A stretch of DNA of 42,338 nt from a virus. The stretch lies in the IMG/VR virus record IMGVR_UViG_3300028895_000534, positions 1 through 42,338 of that record; one strand, 5' to 3'. The notes under the pieces were generated by a model. It saw only the letters and a list, made by a program, of their open reading frames with translations. It did no database searches and was not told the origin of the DNA. Numbering within the stretch: position 1 is the first letter of the stretch; each line of letters opens with the position of its first letter. Made by a program: the position numbers and the translations under genes. Positions 24,701-31,599 of the stretch are shown here, one piece after another.

Positions 24701-25127
24701 GACAGAGATAGAGGACTGGAACCAGAAGGTTAAGGACTTTATGAGCCTCCCAGAGATTACGCCCGCGAAGATAAAGGAATTCGAGCTGGATAAAAAGCCC
24801 CTTGGAGTTTCGATAGAGGAATATGATGAGTATCTCGCGAAGGAGATGTATTATATCTCGGTCAAAAAGAAGGAGAATCATGGAGAGGAATCCTATGATG
24901 ATCGCCAGAATCTTAACCGCCTCGCGAAAGCGTGGGTCCAGAGGGGTTACGGGGAGAAGGATCTCAAGAATATTATAACAAGAGCGTTGAAGAAGAAGAA
25001 AAAGCCGAAGGGGTATACTCCCTCGGTTATTCGCAGGATTAATTTCCTCCGAAGAAAGAACCCAACGTATCGTGCAAAGGTCACGATTAAGGAATTTAAT
25101 AGCCATAAGCCAGGAGTAGAGAAATGA
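18726..25127 (+). CDS. Giant ejection/internal virion protein with metallopeptidase motif, 2133 aa
   Basis: The largest gene in the window. In order: helical N-terminus; hydrophobic helices near residues 288-305 and 508-525 around the AEEMGEEALSHFL segment seen in large polyvalent phage proteins; three similar beta-beta-alpha modules (about 600-830); a zinc-metallopeptidase motif HEFAH (993-997); a low-complexity linker (about 1051-1131); then long helical regions and hydrophobic segments near 1545-1575 and 1774-1797. Likely injected with the DNA and digesting or crossing the cell envelope, by analogy with T7 gp16 and large polyvalent proteins. The linker is overprinted by the nested gene 21871-22119, suggesting two ancestral genes fused through it. 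Confidence 0.75.
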   Translation: MPELQPGILKRKELFDPLGHLEGAEYQKAYFERLGKSELAKQITPEFYEQNKAVFDITKAVQRTAVQRQWEDSQKESLEKVLSDFDKEQGIFLPARTNAIPTVHSPHVSILSPRQRKHQIARQKLAARYENPFFRDPGARKFIGREAAKEGLTSYQYRRLNPYKAMLFEAQAKFGDKAPKDFWESLEEEVTSGRVVPFVGDIITIADFMNVTRDQRLAQMDPEIRKDQLRRTVQGMVAADRPIYQGTDKERLEAATEDINAAKERVSQRFDKIIEGMTRGQTFGGKIGTGVGGSVPFMLEFLATYGLAKTAKAATKKGFASIAKKRALKQLDNLTGRVVSEKAKKKLAEYAAKNIKKNLFVDAVGNVAGAFLQTSLGFQQKIAADMARKFMPTVGVNPETGKLTLVNQEGSVGKEYLDSFVSTWIENFSEVAISQAASRAGKVLEKGAKKIPLIGEHTAKIMNALGKFKAGGPFSNIAEEMGEEALSHFLRYGVGVGDVKDPFMSWEELGVTLGVITAQSGGGLAVGRSTQGILKAINRIENTKVRKKEATKALGFEPGTPWDIVEKRLNTLLEQGQKDLEQRSRKKKEEKIKGDPIIGTTHTTKLRFVPQIERHGEKFDVIIPSRGEDLSDFGVETHYIFKEESDAKEFLKSEREKFRIQDKIETKKAQQKKEPVVPQPRVTLTVDTPDLAKFGKPRVVPREDGGADVVENEGYGFTLYHRFDNVDSAIRFRDSLDAQRPARSTSSEKERREGPFIKSVQQAETKEESDAARVAMNRRLFGTRTVFRDVDGGVEATLFEGTTPLGTMFFPSDNITEAMQRAEVFMEQVSKSMARDPVSKRAGIATQAPRLNIAWTLENTEQVPGTPYYTEFPSNASQGFQDRILDRGYVKSFLIQMEGIIEKTGSRLYEIEGNVNHKNASLFGLQLTQHEYASIFPNFFSEKSEKGEDILRPAISFNPYMHLEKAMTAEGTGRADAKVRRVAAINSVETLLHEFAHINMLDIEPGHVSMLMEAEMARLRNILGSEFLNELEELFYNLYGTLNTEEFRNDAKELKRTYVRGSRSSETSEQTRAAARVQRHQRPKRSAVEDAPDDSEGSPGKVKSLSSEELAENDTGEKEEDPPGITNPDEIEKVNNIVKKIRRVHGEWWELDKKRKLLKEKGEELSSDDKAKLDKADRDRSRLWGVLTTGVNIEGRKYKAAEGETLRDPGMGLNSKQVSKMLWPKGKRKSGKNSSISSSLRKVDKKTGIGELAEAETFGKLRRLESHLRNFLHRIYVGRVTPAKAFERVFGDEAYAKMMTFLFQPQSEMVKLFDAETLLLDPGFLKKEMDLTYNALGRMIDVYGKEHQQRLMYSWAGEAVETEGEIAQEHARENLTDRDKTMVNDLFGQISKKNWDDLFALDPTVDFFENYFLGTYKNTAKLRALLKDSVLRKVSTAMKKKKKIMSMADAVEHYGLEPKTWNPVWNLRTEYLMIANYRAMIQLRAYLRTRTDMYQIADAPPADGWDILPKGMGEFFGEGYFHPIARQLMSNLYGKNAFSKGGLKLIRSLWQVAQGVAFTLGPIFHLGTVTAQMLANAPIGSFLRPKSYRNLYRFMKKFRHPRNMVDPANMTVEDMNVFAEFLRTGGNIRDNHAAEFVTAYENFMTGTISENLYLSTAGELARLPLRVATIPFRALSRWTFHEFIPMVKFLEFSNWYKDFVKRKKQAPTDREMIEYNNHLQNLFGEMNEKLWGFSGTATSALRIMWIAPGFMLGDFLTMFKAGTQWKGGHHSRKAMFQYFTVKAVFASLITFWLTGKWKDPPEKVEDILDLWKIDTGQVYQDGPNKGKEIKIETLTVGKDYSIGLPAALEAFKGRPGKGALRLLEDFSKRMFSSVTGGIKSLSDIADITVRGKKLVDWKNKRLINVHDTTLQKMGKFFMQISSNFTPYGVAQGMRAKRNGMNAYQSILIALSGTRLGLSEKDKRENELAQLIRAYKSGDESLYFQMSKNGFTETEIEDWNQKVKDFMSLPEITPAKIKEFELDKKPLGVSIEEYDEYLAKEMYYISVKKKENHGEESYDDRQNLNRLAKAWVQRGYGEKDLKNIITRALKKKKKPKGYTPSVIRRINFLRRKNPTYRAKVTIKEFNSHKPGVEK
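21871..22119 (+). CDS. Nested out-of-frame gene, 82 aa
   Basis: ATG 21871 has a textbook ribosome site (GAGGAA, 7 bases away), and the product looks like a real helical protein with regular hydrophobic spacing (LVPLLAYKDTRGLSAALSRM, IRKEVLEKSSHYLL). The enclosing 2133-residue frame over the same bases is low-complexity Ser/Glu/Arg sequence. Only 8 of 82 codons end in T, far fewer than in neighbouring genes, which keeps the enclosing frame free of stops. Either a genuine overlapping gene or the relic of a gene swallowed by the fusion. Function unknown. Confidence 0.6.
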   Translation: MTPKNLNEPMSEEADLQRQVSKLVPLLAYKDTRGLSAALSRMPQTIRKEVLEKSSHYLLKNWPKMTPARKRKILRESQTLTK

Positions 25128-26107
25128 AGATACAGGTAGAGTGCGAGAATGCGTTTAACGTTAGTCTTTGTCAGCAGATGTATCAAGAGGGGGATTTGAT
25201 AGTTGATAAAAACCCGGAGTTGGTGGTAACGGATCGGGATTATAGAGGAGATGTTCCTTTTGTTCGGATAGGGGGAGTTCTTTCGAGGGCGATCTGTAGA
25301 ACACTGGACTTCGAGACGGAGAAGAAACCAGTTTGTTATATCTCGAAGTGGTTTGATAGGTTTAATGGCTGGAGCGATCAGCTTATTATTCTTATCCCGA
25401 TTTTCGGGGTGATGAATGAGGGTCTCGGTGCGGGCGTTTGCACAGGGGCCGCCTTGAGATATATAAATCACTCGATTCTCCAGGAGAGATTTTCGAACGA
25501 GGTCTTAACTGGGATTCTACAAAAGCAGCGGCATACAGGATTTGTCTCAATAGGGCTAAGCGAAGAGGGTGAGTCTGTGGATGTTTCATACGGGATTCCT
25601 TTCTATGGGAACTTGATTGTATTGGAAGGATGTAAGCAGAGATTGAGTGAGTTTTTCACAAACCAGGTTCCGTTGATGGAATCCTGGGCGGTTGGCCTTC
25701 TAGTGACACGGTTCCCGTTCCCCGCGAAGCAGAGCGAGGAGAGGATTTTCATCGAGGGAATTTCTAGATCTATTCAGAAGCATCTTGTGACCCCGTTCGT
25801 GGAATCTTATAAGCATTCGTTTTACACGGATTCTACTATCGTGGCCCTGGCAACAACGTGGGATCTTCGATTGGTTGACGCGAATAAGAGAGCGGTTTCT
25901 ATCGCGAGGAGTCTATTATTCGGGGAGAAACAATTCCGGACTGATCTTAATAGCGCGGTACAGGAGGTCTGGGCGGGACTAATGAGAAGGAATATTATCG
26001 TATCCACTGATAGTAACCCCGCTGACCATCCACCTGAAAGCGAATCTCTCCAGAGGAAATCAGAGTGTGAGTCAGTTCCCCCAGTTCCCGAGAGTTCATC
26101 TGCCTAG
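25124..26107 (+). CDS. Degenerate ATP-grasp (PurD/GARS)-like protein, 327 aa
   Basis: Starts at an ATGA overlap with the giant gene and is the last rightward gene. The central region has a Gly-rich NEGLGAGVCTGAALRY stretch followed by RHTGFVSIGL, which resembles the GPNTGGMGAY...GFLYAGL order of phosphoribosylamine-glycine ligases, but the N-terminal domain and obvious ATP-binding lysines are not clear. The last 35 residues are Ser/Pro/Glu-rich and lie antisense to the helicase gene (113-base tail overlap). The function is uncertain; a virion or nucleotide-metabolism role are both possible. Confidence 0.45.
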   Translation: MKIQVECENAFNVSLCQQMYQEGDLIVDKNPELVVTDRDYRGDVPFVRIGGVLSRAICRTLDFETEKKPVCYISKWFDRFNGWSDQLIILIPIFGVMNEGLGAGVCTGAALRYINHSILQERFSNEVLTGILQKQRHTGFVSIGLSEEGESVDVSYGIPFYGNLIVLEGCKQRLSEFFTNQVPLMESWAVGLLVTRFPFPAKQSEERIFIEGISRSIQKHLVTPFVESYKHSFYTDSTIVALATTWDLRLVDANKRAVSIARSLLFGEKQFRTDLNSAVQEVWAGLMRRNIIVSTDSNPADHPPESESLQRKSECESVPPVPESSSA

Positions 26108-27149
26108 AGAAGTGGCGCTGAAGGTCGCTTACCTTGCATTCGCCTCTTTTACGTATAAACGCCCGGACGAGTTCGATCTTGGAACCGGTCTCTGTGGAGG
26201 TTATAAGAGAAAGAACTTCCACCATGTGGTTCTCTGCGTCGAGGAGCAGTCCATAGGCTTGTTCTATATGACGAAGCTCGATGATCATTTTATCTGTCTC
26301 TGCGACGGAGAAAAGGATCGCGAGCTTTATCATATGGACGTGGCGTCTAGAGGCATAGCCGCTTAGGTATTTATTTTCGTAGAAGGAACTATTGTCATAG
26401 AAGTCATTGTATTGTGTTATATAGAATTCCTTCGCTTCGGGGGATAGTTCCATTTGCCCCTGGAGGGAGGCGATTTTATCTAGACCGATTATGAGCTCGC
26501 TTCTTATGCCGTCATTTTCAGGATTGGATTCCGTCCAGGCTTGTGGAGGGGGTGGGTTCTTTACATAGATGAAGAGAATTCGACTCGTTAGACCCCCGCC
26601 GATAGCGTCTGTAGGAACTGCCTCCCGTATCCACTCGATCGTGGAGCCGCCAAGGAGACCGAGGCAAGTATGTTTTAGTTCCTCTTTTCCTCTGCCCTTT
26701 GTCCGGTATTCGAAAGATTCCTTGCAGTCGTATAGGGAAATCAAAAGAGCAGCGAGACCTTGTTCGTAGGTTCTTTTGTTTAGGAAGTTCGATAGTTCGT
26801 CTACTACAACGAATCCCTGATGGGCAGTTATCTCGTCGTCCTTCTTATCCCGCATTGCCTCTATAAGCGCTTCGGGCGTTATCTTCTGAGCGATTATATT
26901 CGGCTTATTCTCCATACCAGGGAAGAGTTTCTCTATCTGACCGATTGATGTAGATTTCCTACACCGGCCGGACCCCGCTACTAGGACCACGAACATATTG
27001 GGATAGATCCTATACGTTCCCATGTCTACATAGACCCTTCTTCCAAGTGCGGAACTTATGCCACTAAGTCCGCACCATAGTGCGAACATCTCTGGGATTT
27101 CCGTTCCTTGTGAGAGTCCTATGTATTTTCTTATCCAATTATTCTCCAT
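25995..27149 (-). CDS. DUF3987-type replicative helicase/ATPase, 384 aa
   Basis: A P-loop ATPase with Walker A AGSGRCRKST (about residues 58-67) and Walker B GFVVVDELSNFL (about 112-123), in the arrangement of DUF3987/YfjI-like proteins, the stand-alone helicase relatives of primase-helicases. A C-terminal winged-helix-like region (CKVSDLQRHFSRQMNSRELGEL) would bind DNA. Together with the polymerase, Sak4-like ATPase and ssDNA-binding protein it completes a replication set; no separate primase is evident. Its 3' end overlaps the convergent late gene, with no terminator between the two arms. Confidence 0.75.
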   Translation of the reverse strand: MENNWIRKYIGLSQGTEIPEMFALWCGLSGISSALGRRVYVDMGTYRIYPNMFVVLVAGSGRCRKSTSIGQIEKLFPGMENKPNIIAQKITPEALIEAMRDKKDDEITAHQGFVVVDELSNFLNKRTYEQGLAALLISLYDCKESFEYRTKGRGKEELKHTCLGLLGGSTIEWIREAVPTDAIGGGLTSRILFIYVKNPPPPQAWTESNPENDGIRSELIIGLDKIASLQGQMELSPEAKEFYITQYNDFYDNSSFYENKYLSGYASRRHVHMIKLAILFSVAETDKMIIELRHIEQAYGLLLDAENHMVEVLSLITSTETGSKIELVRAFIRKRGECKVSDLQRHFSRQMNSRELGELTHTLISSGEIRFQVDGQRGYYQWIR

Positions 27150-27561
27150 CTATTTCTCTCTTTCTCGTTGGTTCCGTGCGATGCCTCGCCTCTTCTGCTG
27201 CTTGGCGTGTGGATATCTTACGTATCTCCCGAAGTACCCACTCAACACCCGCACGCCACATATGCCCTCCACGGCTCAGACGCGCCTGCGGAAGACCGCA
27301 GTAGAGTCCTTCGAGCGTGTCGGCAGTCTTTCCCGCAACATCACAAATCACGCTACGCAGCTTGTCTGTAATGGCCTGTAGCTCGTCTCGCTCTTTTGTC
27401 ACAGCGGCGAGTTGGCGTTCGTAGCAGTCTGGTACACGTATCAGCCCCCAAAGTTTTACGCCATTTGAGTACGCTTGCGGTTTGGCTTTGTTAAACGACC
27501 CGCATTCCCAATGGGTTGCATCAATAGCTTCTGCTCCGCACTTCGGACATTTATCGCTCAT
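27139..27561 (-). CDS. Zinc-ribbon/coiled-coil protein, 140 aa
   Basis: The N-terminus holds CPKCG and, 15 residues on, CGSF, giving a single zinc-ribbon-like site. A coiled coil (about residues 47-75) and a basic C-terminus follow. The ribosome site AAAGGAG precedes ATG. It overlaps the helicase start by 11 bases. Codon and ribosome-site style differ from the rest of the early arm and match the genes at 27551-28661, so it belongs to an acquired block. Function unknown. Confidence 0.65.
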   Translation of the reverse strand: MSDKCPKCGAEAIDATHWECGSFNKAKPQAYSNGVKLWGLIRVPDCYERQLAAVTKERDELQAITDKLRSVICDVAGKTADTLEGLYCGLPQARLSRGGHMWRAGVEWVLREIRKISTRQAAEEARHRTEPTRKREIDGE

Positions 27562-27733
27562 TGTTGTTCTCCTTTACCGCATTAACTAACGCCTGTTTAG
27601 CAACCCATACCATTTGTTCCGGATAGGTGTAGTCGGGCTGGGTTGAGATGACTCGCAGCGCTTCTCTGAATATCTTATCATTAGCTTCCAGTTTTCTCAG
27701 CCGCTCGTAGTCCTGCTGCGGCCACTCGATCAC
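27551..27733 (-). CDS. Small helical protein, 60 aa, GTG start
   Basis: GTG 27733 has a GAGG site 8-9 bases upstream, and the 3' end overlaps the zinc-ribbon gene by 11 bases. The product is helical and charged (YERLRKLEANDKIFREALRVI). It overlaps the 43-codon gene 27681-27812 in another frame; either one could be the remnant of a frameshifted ancestor. No family recognised beyond resemblance to small phage accessory proteins. Confidence 0.5.
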   Translation of the reverse strand: MIEWPQQDYERLRKLEANDKIFREALRVISTQPDYTYPEQMVWVAKQALVNAVKENNNER

Positions 27734-27812
27734 TAAGCCGCCACCTCATTATCTCCACGCCGATGAACTGCTCCATCTGCTCGTCGGTCCATGTTTTCGG
27801 GTCGGTGCTCAT
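27681..27812 (-). CDS. Small protein, 43 aa
   Basis: Good site (GAAAGGAGAACAAAGC before ATG), the same GGAGAACAA style as the 27139-27561 gene. The product is a short helix-rich peptide (DPKTWTDEQMEQFIGVEIM). Its 3' third overlaps 27551-27733. Short but supported by its ribosome site and by shared style with its block. Confidence 0.5.
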   Translation of the reverse strand: MSTDPKTWTDEQMEQFIGVEIMRWRLSDRVAAAGLRAAEKTGS

Positions 27813-27826
27813 GCTTTGTTCTCCTT

Positions 27827-28012
27827 TCAATTATTACGGTCGCTTATTAATATAAGCCACAAGCACACACCCGCAACAAGTGGCCATCCGAACATGGCGA
27901 ATAGATACAAAAGTGGTGGATCGTTGTTTTCGTCGTCCCAAACACGCATCAATTTTCCTGCCAATACCATCCCCATCAAATACAACAATGTTGCACAAAT
28001 CAAGCTAATCAT
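27827..28012 (-). CDS. Two-span membrane protein, 61 aa
   Basis: ATG 28012 follows AAGGAG, and the start overlaps the upstream stop (ATGATTAG). Two hydrophobic segments (residues 1-19 and about 35-56) flank a charged loop with an acidic stretch (DDENND). Topology fits a class II holin, an inner-membrane toxin-like or a superinfection-exclusion protein. Its place in the early accessory block makes the latter more plausible than lysis. Confidence 0.55.
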   Translation of the reverse strand: MISLICATLLYLMGMVLAGKLMRVWDDENNDPPLLYLFAMFGWPLVAGVCLWLILISDRNN

Positions 28013-28661
28013 CTTTATTCTCCTTCTCTTGTGCCGCCAGAACCTTGATAGCGTTTTCAAGCAGTTCTACAGGGACAGACCACGCCAGCAGCCCGCCCTC
28101 CAGTCGCACCCCATGCTTCCGCAACTCGGCCACTATATCAGAAGCTTCCGGCTCTGGGGCGGGGATGGGCTCGGTCTCAAGTGCAAGCACATCGACTCCA
28201 ATATCAGTCTTGGTTTTATACGGGCGGATTCCGCTTAATCGTATCGTAGGCTCACACCCTAGAGCTTCCAGCACCTGACACCCGATATCTATTTGCTGCT
28301 GAAGGGTGTCGTCTGAATCTCCGATTCTGTCGGGCATGGGGTGCAAGTCGTGGCGTGGTTCTAGAATGACCCTGACGGACCAGTCTGTACCGTCGTCCTC
28401 AAGCTCTTCCTCCACATTCCATATTTTGTGAGTGTTGGGCACAGCCGCCAGCACCTGACGCCCTACCTCTATCCGCTGCTGAAGGGTATCGCTAGGCATG
28501 GGGTGGATGGTGTGCACCGATTTACCCTGCGAGAGCATTCCGCGTTCGATAACAATATCGCCATCCGGGTGCAGATATTTACTGTCCGTAGTTCCTCGTT
28601 TCCCCACCATCCCCACGAACTCATTCTTCTCTGTGTCGTATAGTGCATATTTCTTTTCCAT
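28005..28661 (-). CDS. Accessory protein with duplicated HPMP...TLQQ...VL repeat, 218 aa
   Basis: Two internal repeats are visible, each with HPMP, then DTLQQ(R/Q)I, then G(R/C)QVL (residues about 53-75 and 106-135), separated by an acidic, Trp-containing linker. A C-terminal helical region (ELLENAIKVLAAQEK) follows. Similar DTLQQRIEVGRQVL segments occur in accessory proteins of enterobacterial and Pseudomonas-type phages as I recall them, which may point to the source of the block. Function unknown. Confidence 0.6.
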   Translation of the reverse strand: MEKKYALYDTEKNEFVGMVGKRGTTDSKYLHPDGDIVIERGMLSQGKSVHTIHPMPSDTLQQRIEVGRQVLAAVPNTHKIWNVEEELEDDGTDWSVRVILEPRHDLHPMPDRIGDSDDTLQQQIDIGCQVLEALGCEPTIRLSGIRPYKTKTDIGVDVLALETEPIPAPEPEASDIVAELRKHGVRLEGGLLAWSVPVELLENAIKVLAAQEKENKDD

Positions 28662-28984
28662 TATTTTACTCTTTCTTCTATACAGTTAACCGAGCCGCAC
28701 CGGGGGCAGCAATCGCGGATTTCGTAGTAAGGTGGATCGTCACCGTGGTAAGGATCGAAATGGGGAGGTTGTTCCCGTAAGGCTTCTTCGGGTTCTAGTT
28801 CGCTCTCGCAATAGGTGCAGTAGTAGATCATCTTTTCTTTTACCTCGTGATAGAGTTCGGACCATTTTTCTTTCTCATGTCGCTGCTTCTTTGTCCATCC
28901 TTTTCTTTGCGCGAGCAAATATATTTGGAATTTTACATTCGCGTCACGTATGATAGAGATCTCAATCACTGCCCTGCGTTGCAT
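28661..28984 (-). CDS. Zinc-finger protein, up to 107 aa
   Basis: The C-terminal half has two CxxC pairs (CTYC and CCPRCG) about 40 residues apart, forming a probable zinc ribbon around an acidic, His/Pro-rich linker. The N-terminal half is basic and helical. ATG 28984 has no good ribosome site; an internal ATG before IYYCTYC has an AGG upstream and could start a 56-residue version. It lies between the accessory block and the polymerase. Confidence 0.5.
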   Translation of the reverse strand: MQRRAVIEISIIRDANVKFQIYLLAQRKGWTKKQRHEKEKWSELYHEVKEKMIYYCTYCESELEPEEALREQPPHFDPYHGDDPPYYEIRDCCPRCGSVNCIEERVK

Positions 28985-29026
28985 CGCAACAGAGATGGGG
29001 TTTTAATGTGTGGAATCTTATCATGA

Positions 29027-29212
29027 TTACTCCTCTATTGTTATAAGAATATCGCGAAAACCTGTGCCTTTACAGTATGGGCAAGAAGCTGGGGAATGCA
29101 CAATGTCTCCATAACGAATAGGTTTTCCCTTAAAGGTAAGAGTATCCTCATGCGTGCAGAATTTCTTTCCTTGTATAAAAGGTCCCTTGTCTCCATGTTT
29201 TCGTTCTCTCAT
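29027..29212 (-). CDS. Small zinc-binding-like protein, 61 aa
   Basis: ATG 29212 follows GAGGAG and overlaps the polymerase stop as ATGA. The product is basic and His-rich, with a CPYCKGTG motif like one DnaJ-type CxxCxGxG repeat plus upstream Cys and His that could complete a zinc site. Coupled to the polymerase gene, so perhaps a replication accessory; not recognised. Confidence 0.55.
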   Translation of the reverse strand: MRERKHGDKGPFIQGKKFCTHEDTLTFKGKPIRYGDIVHSPASCPYCKGTGFRDILITIEE

Positions 29213-31599
29213 ATTATGATCTCCTCTTGGTCCCACCAATTGGGGCCGGTTGATATTTCTACGGGGATATCTAGCGGATGTTTTGTAGTATTAAAATTAA
29301 GAGGGCAATGATAAGCATCGCGTAGTACCCGAATACATTCAGGAAGATCTTTTTCAAGAGCCAGGATGTTAATTTCATCATGGACCGGGATAATAGGGAA
29401 AGAACCCTTGGGAAGGTTCTTGTCGCAGAAGGTCCAAGCTCTATGCACGATATCTCCAATTGTGGATTGGGGACGGTATGCATATGCAGAACGGTAGGTG
29501 AACTGGTCGAGGCGGCCAAGGAATTGTCTACGGCGACCGAGTGGAGTCGTGAGAGTTCTTGTTGAGTTAATCTCACTTTCGATTCGTTGCCACCATTGTT
29601 TAATATGGGGTATTCCATTATGGTATCCTTCTAGTGCTAGGGTTGCGTCTTTGACGCTTACTCTATAGGTTGCCGCCGCTAGTTTTGGGCCGAGACCGTA
29701 GTTTCCACCAAGGACTCCTACCTTGGCGATTGATCTCTGGTCCTTTGTTACGTTGTGTTCGTGTATGTGGTAGAGATTTTTCGCTGCGTTCCATTTGTAG
29801 ATATCGAAAGATGGATCGTCCATATAGTGTTCTATTACTTCGTGGACACCAGCGTCCCAGAATACGAATCGTGCCTCAGCTTGGGATAGATCACTGTGGA
29901 GCCAGATGTACCCATCCGGGGCGTGGAACATTCGTCGCATTTCATTTTTAGGGGTTTGTGTGATATTGACCCCTTCTTTCCATAGGGTCTGGCTAGAGGA
30001 CAACCGACCGGTAACAGTACCCGCAATGTTATACGTAGTGAGGGTTTTGCCATCTACTAGATCCTTTTTCAGGAATGTACCGATCATCTTTTTCGCACCG
30101 CGATAGTCGAGGATTTTGTCTATAGTTCCTGATAGGTTTGGAAACTTGCCGCGGATCTTGATGAGAGTCTTCTCGTCTGTTGATGGCTTTTTCGTTTTGT
30201 GGTTTCTATGGATAGGGACTTTTTCCCGGAGGTATAGCCAGTCGTGGACCTGTTTAGGGGAGCAGGGATTGAGATCAAATCCGACTCTTTTAGTAACCTG
30301 TTCCTTTGCGTTAGCAAGTTTGGTTGTCCACTTGTTGAGGAGCTTTTCTCTTTCTTTCTCATCTGTTGGGATTCCTCGATTCTGGGCCCGAGTATAGGCT
30401 ATCATCGCGGGCTCGCTATGTTGTTTGTAGAATGTATAGAGATCGCTGTTCTGGAGATCGGTTGTTAGAACGTCCCTTATCTCTCTAGTAACACAGGCAT
30501 CCATTGCGTTATATTCCCACTCGCTTTGATCGTAGGCTGTGTTGTGGTCGCTATAGAGAGGGGTTTTAGTATAAACCGTGGTCATGAAGTCGAGGTTCTT
30601 GGGGAGTTCGGGGTATAGGACATGTTGTGCGATTAGAGTGTCCATATCTAGGCCGCGGATAACGAAGCCGAATTCCTGCGCAAGGCGCGTGCTATCGAAT
30701 GGGTAGTTCTGGGCAGTTTTCTTTATCAGAGGATTCTTGAAGAACTCGTAGAGTGCGCTTAGAATTTCTTTCTCGTCCTGGAGGTTGTAGAAGTTCCCAT
30801 TAGTGTCCCCCGTGTGGGAGGTTGTTATCAGGGATTTACCACTAGGGTCGGGATGAATTGTGTGGTTAGAGACTGTTATGAAGGGAATACAGATTGCTTC
30901 TAAGGGATCTTTGGATAGAGCGAGACATCTTATAAGCTTATTCGGCATTGTCTCTATGTCGAAGGATACTATGTCGTCTTCTTTTAGGTTCGCTAGATAG
31001 GATAGAACGGTTTCTTTCGAGGGAGCAAGGATGAAGTTTCTTTTCGGAATGTTTATGGAAGGAGTGAATTGCTCTTTATATGCTTTCCGGATGTCGATCT
31101 CTGCGATTGTGCGGTAGATGTAGTTCTTGAGAATTGTGCGTGGGTGATAGGTGGAGATGAATTTTATTTTAGAATTCTCTCGTGGGAGGGGGACATATGC
31201 GCTTGTTTCTAGGATAGAGCCGCGCCATTTATCGACCGATCTTTTTCCGTTATCGAGGGCGCGGAGGGATTCGTTTCCGAAAGCGATTATTATATTAGGG
31301 TTGACGAGGCGGAAGATATCGGAACGAAGTCTCTGGATGGATAGATGAAGACCTTTTCCTCGGTTGCACTGTGCGGGGTCTGTGTAGAAAGTGCGGAAGT
31401 TCCCGCTATATGGGCGCTCGGAGAGAACGCTTGTGACGTAGCAATCGCGAGGGTTTATGGAATTACGTTCGAGCATTTCCTGGAGGAGCCGGCCCTCGGG
31501 ACCGTTGAGGAGAGTTCCTCTATTATTGTCCTCTTTCGAGGGCATGTCTAGGAGGATTAGGATCTTGGCATTTAGGGGGCCACTTGATTGGCAGATCAT
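29209..31599 (-). CDS. Family A DNA polymerase with N-terminal uracil-DNA-glycosylase domain, 796 aa
   Basis: Residues 1-190 resemble a family 4-type uracil-DNA glycosylase (GPEGRLL, IIAFGNESLRAL, then STYHP as the His motif). Residues about 205-370 form the 3'-5' exonuclease (FDIET, NYPFD, AMDACVTREI). The polymerase shows motif A DLSQAEAR (D570), motif B with K626, L630 and Y634, and motif C HDE (740-742). The residue equivalent to Phe762 of E. coli Pol I is Leu630, the variant common in virioplankton polymerases. UDG-Pol fusions are known in SPO1-like phages. It is the replicase; no separate clamp is seen. Confidence 0.93.
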   Translation of the reverse strand: MICQSSGPLNAKILILLDMPSKEDNNRGTLLNGPEGRLLQEMLERNSINPRDCYVTSVLSERPYSGNFRTFYTDPAQCNRGKGLHLSIQRLRSDIFRLVNPNIIIAFGNESLRALDNGKRSVDKWRGSILETSAYVPLPRENSKIKFISTYHPRTILKNYIYRTIAEIDIRKAYKEQFTPSINIPKRNFILAPSKETVLSYLANLKEDDIVSFDIETMPNKLIRCLALSKDPLEAICIPFITVSNHTIHPDPSGKSLITTSHTGDTNGNFYNLQDEKEILSALYEFFKNPLIKKTAQNYPFDSTRLAQEFGFVIRGLDMDTLIAQHVLYPELPKNLDFMTTVYTKTPLYSDHNTAYDQSEWEYNAMDACVTREIRDVLTTDLQNSDLYTFYKQHSEPAMIAYTRAQNRGIPTDEKEREKLLNKWTTKLANAKEQVTKRVGFDLNPCSPKQVHDWLYLREKVPIHRNHKTKKPSTDEKTLIKIRGKFPNLSGTIDKILDYRGAKKMIGTFLKKDLVDGKTLTTYNIAGTVTGRLSSSQTLWKEGVNITQTPKNEMRRMFHAPDGYIWLHSDLSQAEARFVFWDAGVHEVIEHYMDDPSFDIYKWNAAKNLYHIHEHNVTKDQRSIAKVGVLGGNYGLGPKLAAATYRVSVKDATLALEGYHNGIPHIKQWWQRIESEINSTRTLTTPLGRRRQFLGRLDQFTYRSAYAYRPQSTIGDIVHRAWTFCDKNLPKGSFPIIPVHDEINILALEKDLPECIRVLRDAYHCPLNFNTTKHPLDIPVEISTGPNWWDQEEIII

